Positions 20,645 to 32,462 of a DNA stretch of 64,000 nucleotides are shown piece after piece; positions within the stretch are counted from its first letter, which is position 1; every line of letters starts with the position of its first letter. Origin of the DNA: Acanthosepion pharaonis (taxonomy: Eukaryota > Mollusca > Cephalopoda > Sepiida > Sepiidae); NCBI GenBank assembly GCA_903632075.3, contig CAHIKZ030001780.1, forward strand, positions 846,501 to 910,500, read 5' to 3'. The position numbers were made by a program, and so were the translations under genes. Below the pieces are notes generated by a model. The model was not told where the DNA came from and made no database searches. It was given only the letters and a program-made list of their open reading frames with translations.

Positions 20645-21640
20645 GGTATTAAATGACCCATGAAGGAGTTGATATGCCATTAAAAAGACAAAACAATCTA
20701 TCTGCAGCATGCTTGACAACTAAACCCGGTTCACTCACGAGCCTTTCTTGGTGAAGTGAGTGATAAAATACCGAGAAGGATTTAAGGCTGATGAATCTTC
20801 TCATAGGGTCAACGGTCATCTATCACAATGCAATACTCTGGGGCTCTATAGCTTTGGATGCAGCCAGTGATGATGATCATGGTGAGGTGGAGGAGGAATA
20901 GGAGGATGACAAGTTGATATTCCCCAGTAGTTTCCCATTGTAACTGTCATAAAACAAGTGACCTGCCAAAATAATGTGTGTTGTTTACCTTTGAAAACAG
21001 CCGTAAATAAATTCAATAAACATACCCTTCTTTTGCTTTCCCGTAGGCGTGATCTCAGAACGGTATGTCGTCAATGCAGCATTCTCAGTCGACAACGAAG
21101 GACTTTTTTTTTTTATCAACAGCTTTTGCTTCAGGTTACAAATTTACCTTCATCCGAAAATCCGCTTACGTCATAATATGCCGTCTGACGTCTACAGACA
21201 ATGATTTCCACTACAAAATCTTGTATACATACTCAGGTATAAATACCTATTATATAAACTCGGTATCTATACTGACGACACAACCATTTATTCCTGTATT
21301 AATAGCAAGTACTACAAGAAATTTAAGCTGCTTGAGCGACTATCGTTATGGCTTTCAGAGAGAAAGCAGTGGCGCTGCGTTGGGCTCTTGCTCAATTTTT
21401 ATATTTTTGAAAATATTTCTGGTACATTTTGATTTGTGATAATTCAGCTACGTTAAAACGTTTTCCCCCCAAATTTCGAGAAGTGTATTTGGAGCCTACA
21501 TCGAGGTTATTTATTTTGAGTTTAGGTTTCGAAGAACAACTGTTGCAGGGACCCAGGTCGGCCCGGCCCAGAAAGAAAACATGTAATCTCTAAACAAGAC
21601 AAGGAAGGACAAGGAAGGAAGATTCAAGACGTCCAAAATC
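20645..21640. other. No recognisable feature
   Basis: A 124-codon plus-strand frame (21065-21439) has no recognised motif. A short 'gacaaggaaggacaaggaag' tandem lies near 21597. Otherwise blank. Confidence 0.4.
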
Positions 21641-21645
21641 CAACT

Positions 21646-22017
21646 ACAGGGTGCCCAGTAAAGAAAAAAATATAAATTCAGAAATAAATTTATTTAGGTA
21701 TCATGATTCATGTCCAATCTGAACAATAATCGTAGACGTTCGAAATGTTTGCCTGAATGTTCAAAACAAAGTTGTTAGCGTGGTAACCAAGAGGCAGTAG
21801 CTTTGTTGATAGTTCAAGAGGAATTTCATTCTAAGCTTTAGTTAAGTTCCACTTCAATGCATAAATATGAACGATGTCACGACGATGGTTTTATGTTAAG
21901 AGTATACCCCAGTTACATCCATAACATTCAGATCTGGACTTTTAGAGATGGACCAATGAGAGATAGTGTTTTTCTCGAAGAATAAATTTTCCGCTTTTTT
22001 ACAGGGTACCCTGTATC
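21646..22017. mobile_element. MITE with TA target and about 20-bp inverted ends
   Basis: The left end 'tacagggtgcccagtaaaga' (21646) and the reverse complement of the right end, 'tacagggtaccctgtaaaaa', agree at most positions. Each is flanked by TA. The interior of about 330 bases is non-coding. Ends beginning CAGGG with TA targets fit a non-autonomous Tc1/mariner-superfamily element. The right end's 'cagggtaccctg' is itself palindromic. Confidence 0.65.
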
Positions 22018-22039
22018 TTTCCACCACTACCAAACAGAC

Positions 22040-22640
22040 CGTGAGATTTCACCTATTATGATAGATGGGCGTTCCCCAATGGGACACGATCTCACCCCAG
22101 ACCTGAAGTGGAACTCATATATACGATTTATTGTTAAAGATACTGGGAAATTGGCCGGTTCATTGTACTGCTCCAGTAATTATATGAATTCTTTACAAGA
22201 GACAGGTCAGATTAAAAATGTATTGCTATCATATCTGGGTTGGAATTGCCCAGTCCACACTTGCCTGTCTTGATATAATTAAAAAGCATCTACGTGGGCC
22301 TTGTGGGTGATGAATTATTTCCCGACCTACAACCCCTTTTCCACAAACGAAACACTGTAAGCCTCTCGCTACTCTATCGCTTTTTTAATAGCAAGTGTTC
22401 TGAAGAGATATATTATTTGGTTCTACCAAATCTGACATTAGCCACTTGCACCCGCCATGCGACGTACACAAGACTGAATGATCCTATTTCAATTTGTATT
22501 CCACTAATACGAAGACAGCTTCTTCACAAGAATTGTTACTTTGCGGAAGAAACTTCCGACAGAATGTATTCCCGGTCACTATAATCTTAATCTCTTCAAT
22601 AGTGTTAATCGTTATCTTTCCTGCATAACCCCATGAACTG
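22040..22640 (+). pseudogene. LINE-B reverse transcriptase C-terminal relic
   Basis: The frame reads 'DGRSPMGHDLTPDLKWNSYI', 'FIVKDTGKLAGSLYCSSNYM', a break near 22200-22290, then 'GLVGDELFPDLQPLFHKRNT', 'VSLSLLYRFFNSKCSEEIYY', 'ISICIPLIRRQLLHKNCYF' and a decayed final segment ending near 'VNRYLSCITP'. This is the C-terminal part of a non-LTR retrotransposon polymerase, downstream of the catalytic palm, so no active site is present. At least two frameshifts. It starts just right of the MITE. Confidence 0.8.
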
Positions 22641-22689
22641 CACTTCTTGTCTTCTCTTCCACTCGTGAACACAACATATTAACCATCTA

Positions 22690-23190
22690 CCTTGAGTGAC
22701 TCTTGGGTCTTGTCTCATATTTCTGATGTTCTTTTTGTCTACTGTTTCAAAATCCTTTATTCTAAATATAGCACTGGCGAATAAGCTTGTTCTTACCTCC
22801 GTTCTAATTCATCGACTGCCGAGGAAGCGTTTTTGGAGTTTTTTCCTCATTGCTGTTTGGTGAAGAGAAGACAGATTGTGGTTAGTCGTTGATTGAGTTT
22901 CTAATGCAATTCGTTTAACGCTTCTGCTTTTAAAAGGTTTCTCGGCGCTATTACAACAATTTTAGAAACAGTTTTCCTCAAAAGAAAACAAAACATCACC
23001 TCGTCTAACTGTTGATCTTCATTCATTAGCGATTGTGAAAATTGTTGAACATGCTTGAAAGTAACACGAAAAAAAGCTACAGGAAACAAATCAATCAATC
23101 CTGAAAGACGCCAAAAAAGTGTAATGTGCAACCAATTTTAGTTCGTATATTGCTACAAAATTCTTTGTAAATCATATAATTTGTTTTTAC
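22690..23190. other. No recognisable feature
   Basis: A 76-codon minus-strand frame (22901-23131) has no motif I recognise. Confidence 0.4.
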
Positions 23191-23199
23191 CATGCAAAG

Positions 23200-23702
23200 T
23201 CATAAAATGGTATGTCTGAAAGTAAAAGAATAAATGGAATACGGAAGGAATGTAGTGGCTTGCTACTATGTAAGTGGTATAGAGGGTCCTAGCTAAAGGA
23301 ACGAAGAAATGTAGTTCGTCCGAGTACTTTCCATGCAAGTATTGAGAAAGTGGTGAGAGACTCGCTACATTCCGCAGCGACAGAGAGGTTAGTGGGTGGA
23401 AAATAATTCTTCTCCAACAAGGACTCGGAGACGCTTTTAAACTCAAACCTGGGAAGTGAGGACTTAGCTGCTCTCGCCTAAAAATGGCAACAGTAATCCG
23501 ATTTCGGTCTGATCTGGCTCGTGTAAAGGTAGAGGATAGCATGAGTCAGGTGCTTACTGGAGCCGTACAAGGAGTCTATCAAGTTACCTGCATCTTTAGT
23601 GATGGATCGTATGTACGAGTTACACTTGAGGTGAGGTGTGAATTTGAGGACCAATATTCTCTTCTTATGGAATGGTGCCTCCTCGAGTGATATAGACGAC
23701 AC
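23200..23702 (-). pseudogene. LINE-B reverse transcriptase C-terminal relic
   Basis: On minus: 'LKFTPHLKCNSYIRSITKDA', 'LYLYTSQIRPKSDYCCHF' (23690-23478), then after a frameshift and small deletion 'SLSLRNVASLSPLSQYLHGK' and 'YSDELHFFVPLARTLYT'. The order matches the LINE-B copy at 22.0-22.6 kb, in the opposite orientation and about 0.6 kb away. Non-functional. Confidence 0.75.
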
Positions 23703-23704
23703 TC

Positions 23705-23930
23705 AGTTTGATAAGGTTTTGATCTCGGGGACATGAATCACAGCCAAATATACGCGACATAAAATTATAAAATCACCATATAAACCTTGCAAGTGAGGCC
23801 GAGTTAAAAAAAAAAAACCCAAAAAACTCTTCAACAGGATTAACTCAGTTTGCTCAGACTTTCTTCTGTTGTGAGTGTCCTTAAGTATTTAGATGAGACT
23901 TCCAAGTTCCTTTACCTGGCTCGTGTTTTA
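23705..23930 (+). repeat. Dispersed repeat U, copy 1
   Basis: Homologous to 40125-40350: 'tgataaggtt', 'gggacatgaatcacagccaa', 'gcgacat', and later 'agtatttagatgagacttcc'. Weaker similarity at 38590-38690. Unassigned SINE-like repeat. Confidence 0.5.
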
Positions 23931-23934
23931 AACA

Positions 23935-24466
23935 TAAATAAAGTAACCCTCTCGACAGCAATGAGGCCTCTTTACCATTCCCACTTATGAACAGATATAC
24001 ATTGCATATTTGTCAGTTCCCGTCGCTACTATTGCCACCTTGTTGTCCTTTCTGTTCACCATTTAGCATTGACATCTCTAGAGTGGAGAGTCTTGAGTTT
24101 TTACATTTATTATTGAAAACATCGAGTTTTCACATAACTATCAATATTATTATTCCACTCAAACCAAGTATTATTGAAGGATATTAGAGACTCAGAATTT
24201 GAAGAGCAAATGTCTGGAGCAAATCGTAGGAAAAGAGGTCGTTGTCTACTCATTGTCTGTCATTTGGTTTCTGTCTAGAATGGGAGGAGCTAGTCCAAAA
24301 GCGGAATTCAGTGTTGTGTGCACGAATTAGAAAAGAAAATGGTTGATAGATATGAGGAGTTGAAAGGTTTGCAGCATAAACAACTGACTAGCAAATAACC
24401 CAGTATCAGAATTGATTTAGAAGGTTTTTCGTAAGTAGATTTACATCATCTCATGGACTGATATGA

Positions 24467-24470
<4 letters not shown>
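23935..24470. other. No recognisable feature
   Basis: No motif recognised. Confidence 0.4.
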
Positions 24471-24471
<1 letters not shown>

Positions 24472-24497
<26 letters not shown>

Positions 24498-24528
24498 CGT
24501 ACGTACGTATGTACGTACGTACGTACTG
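24472..24528. repeat. (TAGA)n-(TACG)n compound tetranucleotide repeat
   Basis: Seven TAGA/GATA units pass directly into seven ACGT-type units. The second part is self-complementary. Confidence 0.95.
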
Positions 24529-24740
24529 CATTAGATAGATATCGGGTGCAACATCATAATTGTGCATCCAACAAAATGATTAATATCTGAAAAACACTAA
24601 ACTAATTGATTTTCTTTTTCCCATGTTTTCTGATAATAAGTTTAGCCATCTTGACACCATTTAAGAATCACTGAAAACTCCTTTGAGTTATTCAGCTATA
24701 AAGAGAACAGGTTAGAATCGTTTTGTGTCAGCGCAACTGT

Positions 24741-25030
24741 CTTCTCAAATGAGCATTAGTAAGAGGAAAAAGATCATTCAGGCCTTCAGTAACGGTACCA
24801 ACATTCATACTTTGTCTTCCATCTTCAAAGTGCATTCAAGAACTATCAAGAGAACGGTGGATAAGTTTTAAATAGAGGGAACGGTAGATCGCGACAGGAA
24901 GAGGGATCATCATTTCAACTTAGAGCTAAAGACATCAATTAGAAAAGATCCAAGTTAATTCATAAGACGTTTGGCATGTGAGATATAAGTTTCAGCTACG
25001 ACAGTTCAAAGAGCAGTGAAAATTATCCTG

Positions 25031-25034
<4 letters not shown>
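24741..25034 (+). pseudogene. Tc1/mariner-superfamily transposase N-terminal relic
   Basis: 'MSISKRKKIIQAFSNGTNIH', then 'TLSSIFKVHSRTIKRTVDKF', stop, 'IEGTVDRDRKRDHH', and 'KTSIRKDPS' with 'RRLACEI' and 'VSATTVQRAVKIILE'. The pattern is two helix-turn-helix units, as in the DNA-binding region of Tc1/mariner transposases. The catalytic domain is missing: the reading frame runs straight into a (TA)n tract at 25034. At least two stops. Confidence 0.65.

Positions 25035-25077
<43 letters not shown>
25034..25077. repeat. (TA)n microsatellite
   Basis: TA run that terminates the transposase relic. Confidence 0.95.
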
Positions 25078-25079
<2 letters not shown>

Positions 25080-25463
25080 CTTAATTTCCATCTTTCATGA
25101 GCTTCCGATCCTTAGATCCGATTAATTAATGATCATTTTCGCTTATGATCGATTTCATCACGATTCTTCTGTTAAGCTTGGAAAATAATTAGGCATTCTT
25201 TTTGCTCAAAGTCGAGCCCAATAATGTTATAAAATCTTGGATATCTTTAATCATTTCTAGGATACAACGTTTCAAATAATAAAAATCTAAGGTAGTCAAC
25301 ATTTATGCAGTTGTTCTTAACAACAAAGGCGAAAAACAGTGAAAATGAAAGATTTACACAATCAATCATTTGAGAATCGAAACATTCAGCTGTTAATGTA
25401 ACCAAAAGAAATGATGCCGTTTTTTATTTATTCCACTATTCAGAAAGGTTCTACCCATGCGTG

Positions 25464-25465
<2 letters not shown>
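25080..25465. other. No recognisable feature
   Basis: AT-rich, no motif recognised. Confidence 0.4.

Positions 25466-25467
<2 letters not shown>

Positions 25468-25538
<71 letters not shown>
25468..25538. repeat. (TA)n microsatellite
   Basis: Long TA run of about 70 bases. Confidence 0.97.
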
Positions 25539-25539
<1 letters not shown>

Positions 25540-25879
25540 CTCATACAGGAACATCTCATCTGACCCAATGTTTTGTCACTTTTTGAGAGAACGAATATAA
25601 ATTCAGTGTTTTCGTCTTCCTCTTTCTAGGTACGTGTATATTAATGTCCGTGAACATCGATTTGTTTATCAAATGAAACTAAGATTCATTTTCTAGTCGA
25701 CACTTTTTGTCATATTTGTTTGAATTCTGCTTCATTGTCAGTATACTACTGTGTGTAGCGTTTGCCTCAAATCAAAATTTTTCCAAATCTTGTTGCAGGC
25801 ACACCGATACTAACATTACTCATGTATATAACAATCATACTAATTCTTAACGGTTGCTGTGTTTATTTGCTTGTAAAAT
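25540..25879. other. No recognisable feature
   Basis: No motif recognised. Confidence 0.4.
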
Positions 25880-26005
25880 CCGAAGTAACAAATAATCAAA
25901 AGATTTGATTGATTCATTTTTACAGATTATCAAATTTTTGCAGGTTATTTAATACCAGAAAATACTTTTAGACAGTAAGAATGCTTTTGGAGATAATAAT
26001 GATAC
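25880..26005 (-). mobile_element. SINE family T tail fragment
   Basis: 'gcaggttatttaataccaga', 'aaaatacttttagacagtaa' and 'ggagataataatgat' are the reverse complement of the 3' part of the SINE at 15.9-16.2 kb. The tRNA-like head is absent. Confidence 0.55.
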
Positions 26006-26095
26006 AGAATTATGCTTACAATGCCAAAAATATTTTTCGGATTAAATAAACCATAAAGGATTAGTTAAGTTATAATAAAGAGACACGCACAATAA

Positions 26096-26790
26096 TCTCT
26101 CTCTCTCTCTCTCTCTCTCTGTCCTTCCTTACAATCTCTCTTTGGCGCTCTTTTTATCTTTAGTTTCTCTCTCTATCGCTCTATCTCTCTTTCTCGCAAC
26201 CTCCCTATATCTTTTTCCGTCTTTATCTTTTCCTCTATTTCCTTTCTTTCAATTTTTCTTTCTCCCTATCTATTTTTCTCTCAAGTTCTTATTTCTTCAT
26301 CTCTCTATCACCCCCTCTCTCTCTATTTCTTTCTCTATCTTTATCTTCCTTCCCATCTTTATTTCTCTCCTTTCTTTCTCTTCTTCTTTGGATCTCCTTT
26401 TCCATCTTTATCACACTCTTTACCTCTATACCTCTTAATCTCTCCCCTTTTCATATTCCTCTTTCTAAATATATCTCTCTTTCTCTCCCTCTTTCTACGT
26501 TCTTCTCTTTGCAGCTGATTTTATCTTGGTTTCTTTCTCTTTTGCATACTCTCTATCTCTCTCTATCTCAAGTTATTCCCATTTTTGCTTCTCTCCCTAT
26601 CTTTTTTTCTCTTTAGCTGTCTCTCACATTCTCCTACGTCCTCTCTTTCCGTTTTTATCACATTCTTTCTCTATCTCTCATCAGTTCTCTTCCGTTTATA
26701 TCTCTCTCTCTCTCCTATTTTATCACTTCCCCTTTCTGTTTTCTCTCTCTTTCTATCTCTTTAGCTCTCCCTCTCTCTTTCCGTACACAA
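26096..26790 (+). repeat. 700-bp polypyrimidine (CT/TTTC) tract
   Basis: Nearly continuous C/T with a perfect CT run at its start and interrupted CT and TTTC runs after. Open frames here are Leu/Ser/Phe-rich artefacts. Tracts like this can adopt triplex structure. Confidence 0.9.
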
Positions 26791-26799
26791 TCATAAGTT

Positions 26800-27210
26800 T
26801 ATTAACTGTTTAGACAACGATCCTACAGTAACTAGTGCTTACACACAGGCCTAAAAGACATTCATTTGATTAAGTTTGTTTTAAATAACTTGAATTGGTA
26901 GCTGGGAGTTAGTCACCTATGAGAAGAGGTTCAAAACGTAAACTAAGTTATTGATGTCAATAGTCGTATATATCGCAATGTGTTCTTATACGATCGCATG
27001 TTCTAGTTCTTGTAGAAAATCCTAAAATATTTCTAATCCTCTCAGAGAACCTGTTTTGCCTTCTCTCATTATGGCTACCTTATGCTACCATCCTGAAGAA
27101 TAAATCACTGTGCCTTCTTTGCCAAACATTTGTCACTGATATTAGTTGAAATGATTATATCAAGTCAATTGCTAGTTTACTGAATTGGACTATACAATTC
27201 TTCTCGCCAT
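26800..27210. other. No recognisable feature
   Basis: No motif recognised. Confidence 0.4.
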
Positions 27211-27214
27211 AGTC

Positions 27215-27790
27215 TATTCTGCACTTACTATTATTCGTTCGTACGTTGAATATTATTGTTATATCTTGTCTGATGCTTTTGTTTGCATCTAGAGATTCTT
27301 GGCAACATCCAAAGAATAATCTACAATGTTATGGGTCTTGATCTGGTATCTTGGTATCAATCAGTTTCTCATTGCTATAACGTAGCTTCCTTGTGCCTTT
27401 TCTATAAGTATTTTCATGCTAATTGTTCTGACATGTTTTCTTCTTTGGTACCTGGACTTCATGAATTTAAGCGCAGTACTAGAATGGCAAGTCGGTCTCA
27501 TCATTTTACTGATGAAATGGTTAGATGTAACTGTAAGTTCTATGCTAGCAGTTTTTTTCTCTTACACTTCTCGCCTGCGGATCTACCTTCCAGCTTTTTG
27601 CTTCCCAGTCAAATTTGATCTTCAAAAATCTAAATGCAACGTTAATGGTCATTTTTTTTTCTCATTGAATCCTGTTCTCTTTATTGTCGTGTCTCATAAA
27701 TAATGTCTTTTCAGTTTCTTTTACCCTCAGTAACTCCTTGTATCTTAGTGGCTTTATCACCTTGATTAGGGTGAAATGGAAAAATGTTTA
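27215..27790 (+). pseudogene. LINE-A reverse transcriptase C-terminal relic
   Basis: Pieces in order: 'IIRSYVEYYCYI', 'LEILGNIQRIIYNVMGLDLV', 'SHCYNVASLCLFYKYFHANC', 'LVPGLHEFKRSTRMASRSHH', 'MVRCNCKFYASSFF', 'FPVKFDLQKSKCNVNGH', then the conserved tail ending 'gggtgaaatggaaaaa'. One frame is open from 27283 for 111 codons, making this among the better preserved copies, but it contains only the region after the catalytic palm. Non-LTR retrotransposon, inactive. Confidence 0.85.
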
Positions 27791-28069
27791 TTTCTCTCTA
27801 AGATGTTCTGTTGTGAGTTGCTGTTCAGAAACAGAAACATTTTATTTTAATCATAGAATTTTTTCAGCTTCCCTATTTCGTCTTATTATTGTTGATGCTT
27901 ATCGAGAATTTTAGATTGATTTATTTTTTGAAGTCTACAACTATGAATTAAGCAGAATTGTTTGGAAAATACAGAAAAAGGTTTTAAAGTTAAAAGGCAG
28001 CCGCTCAGATAACGAGTAACGAAGTAAAAAAGCATATCAAAGTAAAACGAATGATATTCCTCTATTGCC

Positions 28070-28130
28070 GATCGGACCCAGAACTTTCACTAATCGCGAT
28101 GAACGGATATTCCCCTCTGGGAGTTTTTAT
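28070..28130 (+). mobile_element. Small LINE-B fragment
   Basis: 'gatcggacccagaactttca' and 'gatgaacggatattcccctc' resemble the sequence that opens the LINE-B copy at 36.86 kb. Confidence 0.4.
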
Positions 28131-29695
28131 TTTTTACTATTCCAAGCCTAATAGAAAAAAAAATTAAATTTAAAATTAAGTTTTTAAGACGAATTTAAAA
28201 GGAAGCTTGTAAATTTCCAAATGATGATATAATCTTCTAAATAAATAAACAGCCATTTCTGTCTGTCGGTCCATGTGTCTGAAACTCTGGCCAACTTACT
28301 CTATATAGACATATTATACCTTATGGGAATCAGGATGGTCCCGGGATTGAAAATCCGCCATTCATCTTGAATATCCAGCACTAGGATTTATGTTCGGATG
28401 AGCGGGAACAGTTAAAAATTCATATTTTAAAATTACTGAAAAAAATAAGGATTTTAAAAGTGTTAATTTATATTGAGTTTAAAGTAACATAAAAACTTTG
28501 TGAATTTTTAATTTCACAAAATTTGCTTTAAATTTACTTTAAAATATCTCAAAAACTTCAAAAGGCCAAGTTACCAGAGTTAAAGTGAGAGGTCTCGTGC
28601 TTGAAAGTTCCACAGAGTTTGTGATTTGAGAACTCCGTTTTCGGCCTGAATTGAAATTTTGACCGGAATCAAAGTTTCGACCGAGAACGATCTTTTAGCA
28701 GAAATTGGACGTATGGCCCCAATCAGAGTTAATGTGAGGTTTCGAAGATTCATGGAATGAATTGAGGAAGAATTCAAAGTTATTTCTTCTTAATTGCTGT
28801 TTTGTAAGTTCGTACAGAGTGCGGCTTTTAAGCTTGTGTAAAATAAAATTAACCTTTTAAGACAAATAGAAGACAACGTGAGATACTTCTAGATGTTAAA
28901 ATAAAAATAAATCAATAGAAAATCAAAATGAAAACGGTCGCTTGTGAATTTAAAGCGAAGTTTATAAAATAGTTATGTGTTAGTTTCACTTCCTCGTCAC
29001 CAATTACTATTCAGTTATGTGACGCATCGGCCAGTTAGTGTATAGGGAACAGTTTTCGGATGGACGCCTCAAAAAGAAGATGCTTGATATTTCTGATTTG
29101 TAAGTCAAGACAGATTTGTAGCATCCACTAGCTTTCCTTTTCAAGGTTGGAAAGAAGACACGCAATAAATTTCTGAACTTTGTTAGAATGTTCTTCTTGT
29201 AAGACAATAAAAAGCACATTTACATTCTTCCGACTTTTTCCTAGGCGTCTTTATTCTTTTATCATACATGTTTAGGAAAATACCTGTACTGTACCGGCGC
29301 CAGATACTACCAAGGCCTCCCCCTATACATTTAGTAAACCCAACAATAGCAAACAATGAAAGAATGTTGTAAATATGAAATCAATTTTCTGGAGAAATAC
29401 CAAATACATCTTAAAGCAAAGAACCAAAAATGAAAAAAGTTTGTAATTTTAAATCGAAGTTTCCAAAAATTAATACTAAACAAAGACAGAATCTAATAAA
29501 TTTAAAATTGAGCTTTTATGACAAGTAGGAAAAACAAAAAAAATGCCCGTAACTGTGAGCATTTTACGATAAATTCTAACAACGTATTCTTAGAAATTTA
29601 AAAAGGAAGACGAATAACAAACCTCGAACGAAGGAAATAAACTCTTCTCAGAAGGAAATAACAAAGAAAAAAGAGTTTATAAATTTGAAGATTTT
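28131..29695. other. AT-rich spacer, no recognisable feature
   Basis: Long AT-rich interval. Short minus-strand frames at 28580-28777 and 29007-29219 have no motif I recognise. Confidence 0.45.
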
Positions 29696-29699
29696 AGAC

Positions 29700-30805
29700 A
29701 AACAACCTTGACACTTTAAAATCTATTGGTCCGGACAAAATCCTTGCAGTTGTACTTAAGAGCTATGTTTCGCAAAAATTGTTTAAACGCTGCCTGTATG
29801 TAAAATGTTTCCAAAGTCTGTAGAAATTATAATCTATTTGCTTTGTTTTCAAGAATTCAGATCAGCATTCATCTTCGTCACAATATCGCCCAATCAGCCT
29901 TCTTAGGTGTCATTAGCAAACACTTTGAGTATAATATCAACAAGGCGCTAGTTGCTCAACTCACCAGAAATAATTCACTAAACAACAAACAATATGGACT
30001 TCGCACCTCTATTGTCATTACATACAGAATGGCAAGAATTAACTTGTTAATTTTAACACCTCCAAAACAAAGCTACTATCTTTTAATCGTCATTTCTTTT
30101 CTTTCTTTTTTTTTATCTTACATCAGTCTGTGGAGAGTGACTCATTATAACTTCTCGAGTCAACGTTTTCCGCTGACATGAATTGGAACGAGTGTATTGA
30201 ATTAATTAATAGGTCTGCTACTAGGAAAGTAGGTTCACTGCGTTGTGCTAGTCCATGTATTAAATATTTCTGCCACATCATTTCTGGGGCTTCTGATATA
30301 TATTTAGAGATACAAAATCCAAAGAAGAATCTGCCATGTTATTGGTTCTAACCTGACATCTCGTCTTCAGTCAATGAACCACCGCCGTAACATAGATTCC
30401 ATGTGACTTTTCTATAAATACTTACATGGTAATTGTTCTGATGAGCTTTCCTTTATGGTACGTAGACTTTATGAATTTAAGCGTAGTACTAAATTGGCAG
30501 CTCGGTCTCATCATTTTACAGATTAAATGGTTATATGGAACCGTAAGTTCTGTGTTAACAGTTTCTCATCTAGCAATTCTCGCATGTGGAACTCTTTCGG
30601 CTTCTTGCTTTCCAATCAACTTTGATCTTCAAAAATTTTACATGCAATTCCACCCGCCATCTTCTGTCTCCTTGAATCCTGTTCTTTTATTGTCCTCTCT
30701 TCTTAATAATGTTTTTTTTTTTCTCAGATTCTTTCACACTCAATAATCCCTGGTATCTTAGTAGCTTTATCACCTTGCTTGCAAGGAAATGATTAAAAAA
30801 TAAAT
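29700..30805 (+). pseudogene. LINE-A reverse transcriptase relic with internal deletion
   Basis: Begins with 'SIGPDKILAVVLKSYVSQKL', the finger region of a non-LTR reverse transcriptase, then 'GVISKHFEYNINKALVAQLT' and 'NNSLNNKQYGLRTSIV' (29909-30030). It then jumps to 'RINLLILTPPKQSYYLL', which corresponds to the segment after the catalytic palm, so the YADD region is deleted. It continues through the C-terminal region to 'FPINFDLQKFYMQF' and the conserved tail ending 'gaaatgattaaaaaataa'. Frame is broken many times. It is the most extensive LINE-A copy at its 5' side in the window. Confidence 0.82.
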
Positions 30806-30809
30806 AAAA

Positions 30810-31312
30810 ATAATTTATTAAGAACATTGTTATGTAAAGTTAATGTCAGAATAAAATTCAATAAAATGTAAACTAATATGTTTAGATATTGTAAACGATA
30901 TTTATAAAACATTAACTTTAACTTTGCTGCATTTTTTCAATCTTTTTTTCTATTTCTACTTCTATAATTATAAAAAAAACTATATTTATGACTAAATAAG
31001 TCAGCATAACAATAGTTACTTTATTTCTAAATAATAAAAATAAAAAAATTACTTCCCTGTTTATTTTCTTTCTTCCCAAATTTATACTTCCGATATGATT
31101 TTTCTTATATTAAAACTGTTTTAATATGGATAATTCATTCAAAGATTAAAATGTAACATATAACATTTAGTACACCCTTGTTAGTGGACTGGTAGTGATG
31201 GTTAGTAATCGTAATAAGAACTTAGTCAATAAAAAATATACCAAGATGAAGAGGAATAACTATTCGATCCAAATTAATTATTATCTTGAGAACGTAATTG
31301 CTTATCTAGGTA
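30810..31312. other. AT-rich spacer
   Basis: No motif recognised; AT-rich with many TTTATT-type runs. Confidence 0.5.
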
Positions 31313-31314
31313 TA

Positions 31315-32179
31315 CAGGGTGCGATGGGTAAATTGTCGCCATTTTATATTTTTAATTTCGCGCATGCGTGTTATTTGTTTTTGATTTTGTCGTCTGTACG
31401 GAATAGCAGGGTCAGTTGTGCACCGCCTGTGAGAAAAAGAGCAGCATGACTCAATTTACTTCTCCAAAAATTTGGAAACGACATGCGGTACTGCTTATCA
31501 TTCTCGGCGGAAGTTCAATACGAACATTTCAGAGTGTTTTGGTGTCAATCTGTGGACATTGCAGAAGATTTGTAAAGAGTTGGATGAGTCTAATGATGAT
31601 TACGAAGGCACGGCAGCTCGGAAAAACAGATCGTTCTGAGAAGAAAAGAATTCCCGAATATATTGGTGAGGGTCTCAGACGGAGGCCCTACATCAAGTGT
31701 TTTGAGAAGTTAGTGCTGTCTTGGTTCAAGAGGGTGGCTGCTAGAAGACACTCTGTCTGGCAACATGACTGCACCATGCCACACAAGCAGAACTTAGTCA
31801 TGGCTGTCAGACAATTTCTGCAACCATATCGCCCCTTACACCTGGTCACCTAACTTCCCATACTGTAACCCCCTTGATTATTGTGTGTGGAGCGCAGTTA
31901 AGCGAGAGATCAACAAAACTCTTTGTAATACCAAAGATGAACTGAAGGCAAGGATTATGGCAGCATTCACCAACTTAAACAAGGTGACCGTCAAGAAGAG
32001 TTGCATGAGATATCGAATTCATCTGGAGGCCGTGTTGAGGCCAATTGCGATTTTATTTAATAAATTTACTCTTTAGTATTTCAAGATATGTTAGTGTAAT
32101 ATTGATAAATATATAAATTAAAATGAGATATTTTTCCATTTTTGTGTAATTTAGACGACAATTTATGAATCGCACCTTG
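31315..32179 (+). mobile_element. mariner-like deletion derivative with terminal inverted repeats
   Basis: The left end 'cagggtgcgatgggtaaatt' (31315) and the reverse complement of the right end, 'caaggtgcgattcataaatt', pair over about 28 bases; the left end is preceded by TA. The interior carries a broken, internally deleted transposase (listed separately). About 865 bp, compared with roughly 1.2 kb or more expected for a complete element. Confidence 0.8.
31446..32076 (+). pseudogene. mariner-like transposase, central deletion
   Basis: The N-terminus reads 'MTQFTSPKIWKRHAVLLIIL', 'FQSVLVSICGHCRRFVKSWM'. The frame then jumps from 'RIPEYIGE' to 'GLRRRPYIKCFEKLVLSWFK', so the second DNA-binding helix and the first catalytic Asp are deleted. 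The second Asp is present in 'WQHDCTMPH' and, after a stop and frameshift at about 31852, the third is present in 'NPLDYCVW'. The C-terminus 'LKARIMAAFTNLNKVT' follows. A second copy with a different central deletion is at 58.1-58.8 kb on minus. Inactive. Confidence 0.8.
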
Positions 32180-32195
32180 CGCATACATATATATA

Positions 32196-32462
32196 TACAC
32201 TGCTGGCCAAAATTTTAAGGTCAATAAAAATAAAGAAAAAAATACCTTTTGCCTTGTTCGACTCAATCATTTATTTGAGCAGAGCTTCAAAAAATGAAAA
32301 TAATAAAAGCAAAAATAAAAATTAAAACTTTTTTAGCATTTAGTGGGGAAAATTTGAATACTGAGCAGTTAGGCTAAATAAAAAACTAGTCAAAAGTTTA
32401 AGACTATATGTAAAAGAAATTCTAAACAGAGTAGGAAATGTCCAACAAGACATTTCAGTAGT
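32196..32462 (-). mobile_element. Tc1 element terminal fragment
   Basis: The left edge 'cactgctggccaaaatttta' is a Tc1-type terminal repeat. The body 'ttagcatttagtggggaaaa', 'gaatactgagcagttaggct' matches the 5' terminal region of the Tc1 element at 56.8 kb (long inverted repeats), and 'aggaaatgtccaacaagaca' matches the reverse complement of its 3' untranslated region at 58.0 kb. So this is the 3' end of a Tc1 copy in minus orientation. Confidence 0.7.

Noticed and set aside
26142..26813. Two 95-98-codon frames resembling membrane proteins
   Set aside because: CT-rich simple sequence yields Leu/Ser/Phe; not a real transmembrane protein.
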